A DNA stretch of 64,000 nucleotides from Streptomyces bikiniensis (lineage in GTDB: Bacteria; Actinomycetota; Actinomycetes; Streptomycetales; Streptomycetaceae), in assembly GCA_000716465.1 (NCBI GenBank), contig JNWL01000006.1, forward strand, positions 124,001-188,000. The letters run 5' to 3'. The position numbers and the translations under genes are program-made. Below, piece by piece: positions 59,021 to 64,000 of the stretch. Under the pieces are notes generated by a model. That model made no database searches and was not told the origin of the DNA. It was given only the letters and a program-made list of their open reading frames with translations. How positions within the stretch are numbered: the stretch's first letter is position 1; each line of letters starts with the position of its first letter.

Positions 59021-59649
59021 CCCAGCTCCACGACGCCGTCGCAGGCGTCCACCATGACGGGCTCGTGGGTGGCGACCAGGAATGCGGTCCCCTGCTCCGC
59101 GCGCTCGGCGAGCAGGGTGGCGACGAGGTCGACGCGGTCGGTGTCGAGGTGCCGCTCGGGCTCGTCGAGCAGGACGACGTCGGCGGGGCGGACCAGGGTC
59201 AGCGCGAGGTTGAAGAGCTGGAGCTGGCCGGAGGAGAGCTGCGAGGGGAACCGCCCGGCCAGGGCGGTGAGGCCCAGGCGTCCGACGACCTCCTCGGCGC
59301 GCTCGGCGGTGGTCGCGGTGTTGCCGTACCAGGAGGCGGCGACCAGGGCCACCTGCTCGTGCAGCGTCATGTCGCGGGCGACGGGAACCGGGTCGACGAG
59401 CGACGCCACGGACCGCCGGTGCCGGGGCCTGCCCATGTCGACGGTCTCGCCCCGCACGAGAACGGCGCCGTCCGTCAGCCGCCGGCTTCCCAGGAAGGCC
59501 CGGAGGAGGGTCGTCTTCCCCGAGCCGTTGCTTCCGGTGAGGCACCGGAACTCGCCCGGCATCACCTCGAACGTCGTCGGCGCCAGCAGGACGGTGTCGT
59601 CCAGGACGACGGTGGCGTCCTCCGCGGCGATCGCGGGCACGCCGCTCAC
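59017..59649 (-). CDS. ABC transporter ATP-binding protein of the linaridin cluster
   Basis: A 210-residue ABC ATPase. Walker A is CLTGSNGSGKTTLL (GSNGSGKT at 39-46), the signature is LSSGQLQLFNLAL, Walker B is DVVLLDEPERHLD and the switch His is in LVATHEPVM. The signature has SSGQ instead of SGGQ. Start GTG at 59649 overlaps the methyltransferase stop (GTGA). It would drive the 12-helix permease encoded next. Probably equivalent to the transport function (CypT) of the cypemycin cluster, but I cannot match it one to one. Confidence 0.88.
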   Translation of the reverse strand: MSGVPAIAAEDATVVLDDTVLLAPTTFEVMPGEFRCLTGSNGSGKTTLLRAFLGSRRLTDGAVLVRGETVDMGRPRHRRSVASLVDPVPVARDMTLHEQVALVAASWYGNTATTAERAEEVVGRLGLTALAGRFPSQLSSGQLQLFNLALTLVRPADVVLLDEPERHLDTDRVDLVATLLAERAEQGTAFLVATHEPVMVDACDGVVELG

Positions 59650-60386
59650 CGCTGCTGTTCCAGGACGATCAGCATCTCCCGCGAGCGCGCGCCGTAGGGC
59701 TCTCCCGCGTACGACCCGTCGACCCTCGTCACCTCCAGACCCGCGATCCGTGCCATCAGCCGGATCTCCGCGAGCGTGGCCCAGGTGGCCTGCTCGTGGA
59801 ACGCGGTGAGGGTCGACGCGCCCTGGACCAGGAAGATGCTCAGGATCTGCTGGGCGGCCCGGTCCGAGGTCTGCGTCACCGTCACCATGTGCTCCCGGCC
59901 GAGCGGGTAGGTGACCGAGTGCGCGTCGCCGCCCGCGCGCTGGAACTCGGCGGGGTCGGTGCAGTCGAGGAAGGCCGCGCCGCCCGGTGCCAGGTGCCGT
60001 GCGACGACGCGCAGGAGGTCGATCTTCTCCTCCTGCTCCTGGGCGAGGAAGAAGGTGTTCCTCGACAGGGTGACGACGTCGAACGCGGAGTCCAGCCGGA
60101 GGTCGCGGAAGTCCCCCTCGACCGCTTCGACGTCGTGGTCGAGGCACTTCTCCTTCAGGACGTCCAGTGACGGCCGGGAGGCGTCGACGGCCACGACCCG
60201 CGCGCCGGCGTCGGCGAGCGCGAGCGAGGAGACGCCCGTGCCGCATCCCAGGTCCAGGACGGTCCGCCCGGCCAGGGGCCTGTGCGATGCCACCCAGGCG
60301 GCGTGGCCGGCCCCCGGGGAGAGCATCGAGGACACCAGGTCGTACGCCTCGACGGCCGACTCGTCGTACACGCTCGGGTCACTCAC
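59646..60386 (-). CDS. cypM: linaridin N-terminal alpha-N-methyltransferase (CypM)
   Basis: A 246-residue class I SAM methyltransferase, close in length and sequence to CypM as I remember it. Motif I is TVLDLGCGTGVSSLAL (DLGCGTG at 45-51), the acidic loop is VVAVDAS, and motif post-II is VEGDFRDLRLD...DVVTLSRNTFFLAQEQEEKIDLL. CypM adds two methyl groups to the N-terminal alanine of cypemycin after leader removal. Start GTG at 60386, with AAGGA eight bases upstream; it overlaps the cypD stop by eight bases. Confidence 0.92.
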   Translation of the reverse strand: MSDPSVYDESAVEAYDLVSSMLSPGAGHAAWVASHRPLAGRTVLDLGCGTGVSSLALADAGARVVAVDASRPSLDVLKEKCLDHDVEAVEGDFRDLRLDSAFDVVTLSRNTFFLAQEQEEKIDLLRVVARHLAPGGAAFLDCTDPAEFQRAGGDAHSVTYPLGREHMVTVTQTSDRAAQQILSIFLVQGASTLTAFHEQATWATLAEIRLMARIAGLEVTRVDGSYAGEPYGARSREMLIVLEQQR

Positions 60387-60951
60387 CGGAACGTCCTTCC
60401 TTCCGCATCCTGTTGGCCACACCGAGGGCGCCCGGCAGGTTGAACCCCACCTCGGCCGACGACCGGTCGCTCGCGCGCACGCCGTTGACACGGGGCGCGA
60501 ACGCCACGTTCGGTCGGAGTTCGAGCGTACGCAGGTGGCTCTCGACGATCTCGTTGGTCCCCGGGAAGGTGTCCGCGACGACGATGGGCGCGTCGGTCAC
60601 CTGGAGCATCAGGAGGGCGGGCGAGTCCGCGCGGCCCTGTGCCAGGCGCATGACGGTGTCCAGGGTGGCGGGGAAGACGACGAAGCACTCGGATCCGCCG
60701 CTGCGTCCGGCGTTGACCTCGGGCGGTACGTCCGGATCGTCCCACGTGTCGGTCCACACCGTGCCGTTGGCCAGATGGCGGAGCGCCCGAACCGCCAGGA
60801 ACCGTGACGCGGCGGGCGTCACCGACACATTGACGACCAGGTCCGGGTGGAGCTCCCGCAGCCAGTGGATCCACCACGGCACGAGCGCCGCGCCGATGGA
60901 GCCGGTGACGTGGAGGTGGAGCTCCGTCCCCTCGTACTTCTCCCCGTTCAC
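60379..60951 (-). CDS. cypD: peptide cysteine decarboxylase (CypD, HFCD flavoprotein)
   Basis: A 190-residue flavoprotein of the EpiD/MrsD/CypD group that oxidatively decarboxylates the C-terminal cysteine of the precursor on the way to AviCys. Features: LHLHVTGSIGAALVPWWIHWLREL at the N-terminus (FMN phosphate region), VNVSVTPAASRFLAVRALRHL, FVVFPATLDTVMRLAQGRADSPALLML (the PASANT-like region, here PATLDT) and the C-terminal clamp VVADTFPGTNEIVESHLRTLE. Start GTG at 60951, overlapping the cypL stop by four bases. A variant PASANT motif is typical of divergent HFCD proteins. Confidence 0.9.
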   Translation of the reverse strand: MNGEKYEGTELHLHVTGSIGAALVPWWIHWLRELHPDLVVNVSVTPAASRFLAVRALRHLANGTVWTDTWDDPDVPPEVNAGRSGGSECFVVFPATLDTVMRLAQGRADSPALLMLQVTDAPIVVADTFPGTNEIVESHLRTLELRPNVAFAPRVNGVRASDRSSAEVGFNLPGALGVANRMRKEGRSGE

Positions 60952-61508
60952 GCGGCGGCCTCCGCCGCGCGCGGGGCGGTGCCGAGGGGGATCCACTCGG
61001 AGGTGAGGATCGGCTTCATCCGGTGCTGCGCCGGCGCGCTGGGGAACACGTTCATCAGCAGGAACTGGAGGGCCCGTGCCTCGTCGGACACCGCGGCCCG
61101 GCTCGCCGCGCACACCAGCTCGTACGGCAGGCTCCGGGTGACCCAGGCGAAGTCGGCCTGGTTCGCGCTCATGACGGAGAGCTGCTGCATGGCGTCGAAC
61201 AGCGCCTTGGGCCCGCGGCTCCGCGGGTTGTAGAGCACCTGCGTCCAGCCGTGCGGCACGACGGGGGTCACGTCGCGCCACGGCGTCGGGCCGTCACCAG
61301 CGGTCTCCCGCACCAGCAGGTGCACGTTCTGCACCCCGGGGTTGGGAGCGAAGAAGCGCCATCCGGGGAGGGGCCAGCCGCCCGTGAACTTGCGCAGGTC
61401 CTGGTTGTAGGAGTCGGGGGTGTTCTGGAGGACGGTCGCGACCAGGTGCGTCGCGAGCGCTCCGACGGCGAAGGCGGTCGCCCCGCCCTTGAGCTGGTCA
61501 GCAAGCAT
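60948..61508 (-). CDS. cypL: linaridin biosynthesis protein CypL-like
   Basis: A 186-residue protein with one N-terminal membrane helix (residues about 8-30) and a soluble domain. The segment GWPLPGWRFFAPNPGVQNVHLLVRET is characteristic and similar to DUF5819-type proteins. In cypemycin-type clusters CypL acts with CypH; from memory, work on grisemycin assigned epimerisation and dehydration to an H/L complex. Start ATG at 61508, overlapping the cypH stop by 11 bases. Position directly after cypH supports the name; the sequence alone gives no enzyme class. Confidence 0.82.
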   Translation of the reverse strand: MLADQLKGGATAFAVGALATHLVATVLQNTPDSYNQDLRKFTGGWPLPGWRFFAPNPGVQNVHLLVRETAGDGPTPWRDVTPVVPHGWTQVLYNPRSRGPKALFDAMQQLSVMSANQADFAWVTRSLPYELVCAASRAAVSDEARALQFLLMNVFPSAPAQHRMKPILTSEWIPLGTAPRAAEAAA

Positions 61509-63252
61509 CGACGAACCTTCTGACGGCGTCTTCGACCTTCTCGGCGTGGTGGCGGTGCCCGATGATCGAGCGGTGCGCCGAGCCGTGCACCACCTCGTAC
61601 TTCGCCCCGAGCTTCTCGGCCAGGGCCGCCTGCTGGTCGGCGAACTCGTCCGAGGCGACGACCAGGACCGAGGGAACCGCGCCGAGGCGGGACAGGGCAC
61701 CCTCGGTCCGGACCGCCCGGTACTCGCGGACCGAGTTGACGACGTTCCTCGGGGAGAAGACGAACTGCACGTGGCCGAACTGGGTGTCGGGCGTGTATCC
61801 GGCCTGCCGTTCCACCGCGTTGGGTGCCCATTCGTAGATCCCGGTGACCGCCGCCAGCAGGGTGTAGAGCTGTGCCTGGAGGAAGGTGCCGAACCGCCTG
61901 CGGTCCGTGCGGTCCTCGTCCAGGAGTGCCGGGTCGGTGCCGTCGACGACGACCAGTTTGTCGACCCGGTCCGCGAAGCGCGGGTCCCGTACGTAGGAGG
62001 CCGCGCTCAGCGAGCCGATCGAGTGGGTGACCACCACGATCTCGCCCTCGGCCCCGATCTCGTCGAGGACCGCGGCGAGGAGGTCCCCACTCGCCGCCCG
62101 TGACGTCGTGAGACCGTATCCGGACCGGTGGTAGCGGACGACCGTGTGGTGACGGGCCAGGCCCTCGGCGACCCACTCCCACGATTCGAGGGACTGCCCC
62201 AGGCCGCACTCCAGAACGATCACCGTGCGGGAGGCGGCCCCGTCCCCGGGGCGGTCCACCCGGTACTCGACGTCGCCGCCGGCGTGGCGGAGCCGTGCGG
62301 AGCCCTTGGGGCCGAGCCGCCGTTCCCGGGCGGTCAGGCGCTTCTCGCGGGCGATCAGGGCGCTGGCGAGGACGACGCCGCCGGCGATGCCGACCACGGC
62401 CTTCTCGAACGTCCGGGGCGTGCCGCGCGTGTCCAGGACGTAGCCGACGGCTCCATGGGCGCCGAAGAACCCCCAGACGAAACGGGGAAGCTCCATGGCT
62501 GCCGCCACGCCGGCGTGGAAGGCCTTGACCGCCGAGAGCGCGTGGGACGCCTGTTCACGCGGCAGCAGGTAGACGAGCGGGAAGGCCGTCTCCCACGCCA
62601 CCGTACCGATGGTCAGGGCCCGGCAGAGCTTCGGATGCCTGCGCAGGAGGGCCGCGGCCGGTCCACTGCCGTACGCCTCCGTCCGCAGGACTTCGATCAG
62701 GGCGTCGCCCTGGACCCAGCTGCTGCCGAATGCCTTGGAGACGCCCGAGACCGCATAGCTCAGCGCGGCCTGGAAGTTGACCGCACGCAGGAAGAGGTCG
62801 TCGGAGAACCTCTGGTCGGGTATGAGCGCCGTGAGGGCGCGGTACTGCGTGACGACGGCCGTCATCTGGTCCGCGCCGTCCCGCCCGTACGGGGTGCGGA
62901 TCTCGCTCAGCCGGTTGCACGTCCCGATGACGGTCGCGGCGGCGATCTGCGCCCTCCGGTTACCGCGCGCGAGTGCCAGCCCGGCCGACGCGGCGAGGGT
63001 CACTCCCGCGAGTACGCGAGGGGTGCGGGGATGGTCGAGCACACGGCCGACCCGATGCCTCAGGCTGCCCGGTGGGTACTGTCGGGCCGACGTTCCCCGG
63101 AGGTATCCGTCTTCTTCGAATTCCGCACGGAGAAAAAGGCTCTCAGCGGCCGCCAGAGCCTGTCCGATCGCTATCGGGAGAAATACGCGATCGGCTGCCG
63201 CCTGGATGGTGGACGTTTTCGAGGCGTACCGCCTCCACCACTTCTTTTCCAC
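61498..63252 (-). CDS. cypH: linaridin biosynthesis protein CypH-like: membrane domain fused to alpha/beta hydrolase
   Basis: A 584-residue protein. Residues 1-300 hold several membrane helices with an HTTM-like signature (YAVSGVSKAFGSSWVQGDALIEVL at 166-189). Residues about 341-584 are an alpha/beta hydrolase: VLECGLGQSLESWEWV (oxyanion loop), nucleophile region VVTHSIGSLSAAS with Ser411 (THSIG instead of GxSxG), DGTDPALL and VVHGSAHRSI with the His. This matches CypH, implicated in the Thr-to-dehydrobutyrine step of linaridins. Start GTG at 63252, with a distant GGAG. Lies 115 bases after cypA, past a strong hairpin. Confidence 0.88.
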   Translation of the reverse strand: MEKKWWRRYASKTSTIQAAADRVFLPIAIGQALAAAESLFLRAEFEEDGYLRGTSARQYPPGSLRHRVGRVLDHPRTPRVLAGVTLAASAGLALARGNRRAQIAAATVIGTCNRLSEIRTPYGRDGADQMTAVVTQYRALTALIPDQRFSDDLFLRAVNFQAALSYAVSGVSKAFGSSWVQGDALIEVLRTEAYGSGPAAALLRRHPKLCRALTIGTVAWETAFPLVYLLPREQASHALSAVKAFHAGVAAAMELPRFVWGFFGAHGAVGYVLDTRGTPRTFEKAVVGIAGGVVLASALIAREKRLTARERRLGPKGSARLRHAGGDVEYRVDRPGDGAASRTVIVLECGLGQSLESWEWVAEGLARHHTVVRYHRSGYGLTTSRAASGDLLAAVLDEIGAEGEIVVVTHSIGSLSAASYVRDPRFADRVDKLVVVDGTDPALLDEDRTDRRRFGTFLQAQLYTLLAAVTGIYEWAPNAVERQAGYTPDTQFGHVQFVFSPRNVVNSVREYRAVRTEGALSRLGAVPSVLVVASDEFADQQAALAEKLGAKYEVVHGSAHRSIIGHRHHAEKVEDAVRRFVDAC

Positions 63253-63313
63253 CGGATTACTCGTCTCCGTCCGTCACGGGCCCGGCTGTCGTCATGAGTG
63301 CCGCGAGGTCGCG

Positions 63314-63349
63314 CGCCGGAGGGGCCCGGCCGTGCGGGCCCCTCCGGCG
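63314..63349 (-). terminator. attenuating terminator between cypA and cypH
   Basis: A 15-base perfect stem (63314-63328 with 63335-63349) and a six-base loop, 18 bases past the cypA stop. Partial read-through would give more precursor mRNA than enzyme mRNA, a common RiPP arrangement. Confidence 0.8.
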
Positions 63350-63366
63350 ACGGCTCGGTCCTTAAC

Positions 63367-63573
63367 TCAGCAGACCAGGCATATGGTGCTGCCCTGGATG
63401 ACGAACTGGGCGACGGTCGGGGTGGCCGGCGTGGCCATGGCGGGCGTCTCGCAGTTCGAGTGGAAGCCCGGCGCCGCGCCTTCGAGGACGGTGTTCGCGA
63501 AGTCCTGCGCCGCCAGCACCTCCGGGTGGACGGCAGTGGAATCCTGTCGCGTCATGGCCGATACAGATCGCAC
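63367..63573 (-). CDS. cypA: cypemycin-family linaridin precursor peptide
   Basis: A 68-residue precursor. Leader residues 1-46 run from MRSVSAM through [20 protein letters not shown] to CETPAM. The 22-residue core (47-68) starts [10 protein letters not shown] and ends GSTICLVC, which I recall as identical to cypemycin. By analogy Thr at core 2, 5, 7 and 17 become dehydrobutyrine, Cys19 and Cys22 form AviCys, and Ala1 is dimethylated. Start GTG at 63573, with GAAAGG eight bases upstream; ATG at 63555 is a shorter alternative. No lanthionine enzymes are present, which fits a linaridin. Confidence 0.93.
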   Translation of the reverse strand: MRSVSAMTRQDSTAVHPEVLAAQDFANTVLEGAAPGFHSNCETPAMATPATPTVAQFVIQGSTICLVC

Positions 63574-63780
63574 TTGATTAACCTTTCGTCGGTGGTCATG
63601 CGAGCGAATGGTCTCGGCGTGCCGAATATCGCGGCTCCCGCCACCCGCTTCGCGTGAACGTGCCGCGCGGCGCCCAAAAATCGACGCCTCGGGCCCACCC
63701 TAAACACGCATTCAGCAACGCGTCAAACATGGCTAATCCACTGCCCCACTACTAACACGGAGAAGGAGATGGAGCAGAAA
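63574..63780. other. upstream control region of the linaridin operon
   Basis: A 207-base region of lower GC than the rest of the window. It holds the cypA promoter (63697-63726) and a roughly 120-base leader. A 15-codon upstream ORF on the minus strand (63599 to 63552) overlaps the cypA start. A divergent plus-strand promoter is possible around TTCAGC and TAATCC (63711-63739). Confidence 0.6.
63697..63726 (-). promoter_or_regulatory. candidate cypA promoter
   Basis: On the minus strand TTGACG (63726-63721), an 18-base spacer and TAGGGT (63702-63697). Transcription would begin near 63690, giving a leader of about 117 bases before the GTG. Confidence 0.65.
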
Positions 63781-64000
63781 ATGCGATCCTTTTCAGCCAT
63801 CGAGAGAAACCGAAGCGAGGGTGCGGCGGAGACGGACCTCATCCAGTACCGGGAGGCAACAGGGCGCGCCCGGGAGCGCCCTCCGGGCCACCGGAGGGCG
63901 ACGAATCATCGGCCGGTACTGGACGGCAGTGCGTCACATTCCCCGCGCCCGGTCGCGCCGTGGCGCATATTCTCGGCCATGGACCCACGGACCCACGGAC
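63781..64000 (+). CDS. possible start of an unknown plus-strand gene (runs off the window)
   Basis: ATG at 63781 has GGAG six bases upstream (another AAGGAG lies a little further). The frame stays open to the window end, 73 codons, starting MRSFSAIERNRSEGAAETDL. The protein is basic and low in hydrophobic residues, and I see no domain. Codon bias is weak over the first fifteen codons. Nested inverted repeats lie inside it, so this may instead be noncoding with strong RNA structure. It is divergent from cypA; a cluster regulator would be a natural neighbour, but nothing here shows one. Confidence 0.3.
   Translation, partial: MRSFSAIERNRSEGAAETDLIQYREATGRARERPPGHRRATNHRPVLDGSASHSPRPVAPWRIFSAMDPRTHG
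63843..63922. repeat. nested inverted repeats near the right edge
   Basis: Outer arms CCAGTACCGG (63843-63852) and CCGGTACTGG (63913-63922), perfect over ten bases. Inside lies a second perfect ten-base stem, CGCCCTCCGG with its complement, loop GCCA (63877-63900). Together they look like a terminator or attenuator. Confidence 0.65.

Noticed and set aside
1..64000. tRNA, rRNA, CRISPR arrays, insertion sequences, phage or conjugation genes
   Set aside because: I looked for T-loop and anticodon patterns, regular direct repeats, transposase and integrase motifs and found none I could support.

Overview
The window is high-GC actinobacterial chromosome, almost certainly Streptomyces. Nearly every gene has third codon positions close to all G or C, and many starts are GTG. 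Several promoters have a -10 box 6-9 bases before the start codon, which implies leaderless mRNAs. Typical Streptomyces families are present: DUF6421, DUF5134, DUF6986, a SpoIIE/PAS/GAF phosphatase, a DasR-type operator and cysteine-type leader peptides. I see no tRNA, rRNA, CRISPR array, insertion sequence or phage gene.

Layout. 1-4260: cut TmrB-like NTPase, a small unknown protein, a divergent ROK kinase/LacI pair with an operator between them, and a DUF6986 aldolase-like gene. 4220-8352: etfB-etfA, then thioredoxin, a sulfur-type leader peptide and a flavin reductase, then an acyltransferase. 8339-13075: transglutaminase-like protein, an aldolase-SDR-DUF6421 operon and an acetyltransferase. 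13234-18832: membrane and envelope genes (DUF5134, M56 peptidase, PAP2), a TetR regulator, a secreted LVIVD protein and a DUF305 lipoprotein. 18904-25859: ArsR/Old Yellow Enzyme pair, BNR-repeat protein, uracil-DNA glycosylase, N-acetylglucosamine-kinase-like ATPase, CbiX-like protein, and a lactonase behind a DasR-type site. 25983-34388: FUSC membrane protein, DoxX, Lrp and TOBE regulators, SpoIIE phosphatase, Ser/Thr kinase and an unknown protein. 34443-43126: CtaG/DUF2243 membrane pair, isochorismatase, STAS protein, NTF2-like protein, aminopeptidase P, LuxR regulator, prolyl oligopeptidase and nitrobindin. 43665-47973: sulfonate operon ssuC-ssuB-ssuA-ssuD behind a leaderless leader peptide. 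48061-57211: FAD monooxygenase, MltG, an ABC exporter with its MarR regulator, a fused FAD/Fe-S dehydrogenase and a GH109-type Tat protein.

The most notable part is 57470-63573. This is a minus-strand operon for a linaridin RiPP (ribosomally made, modified peptide). The 68-residue precursor ends in a 22-residue core that, from memory, is identical to cypemycin (starts [10 protein letters not shown], ends GSTICLVC). It is followed by a strong hairpin and by a membrane/hydrolase fusion (CypH type), CypL type, the cysteine decarboxylase CypD, the N-methyltransferase CypM, an ABC ATPase and a multi-spanning permease. From cypH on, every junction overlaps, which points to translational coupling. 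No leader peptidase gene is visible inside the operon.

Two leader peptides of the H-x-D-L-x-R...C type, at 6897-6977 and 43700-43783, probably tie the flavin reductase and the ssu operon into one sulfur-responsive regulon. The reductase could supply the FMNH2 that SsuD needs, since the ssu operon has no ssuE.
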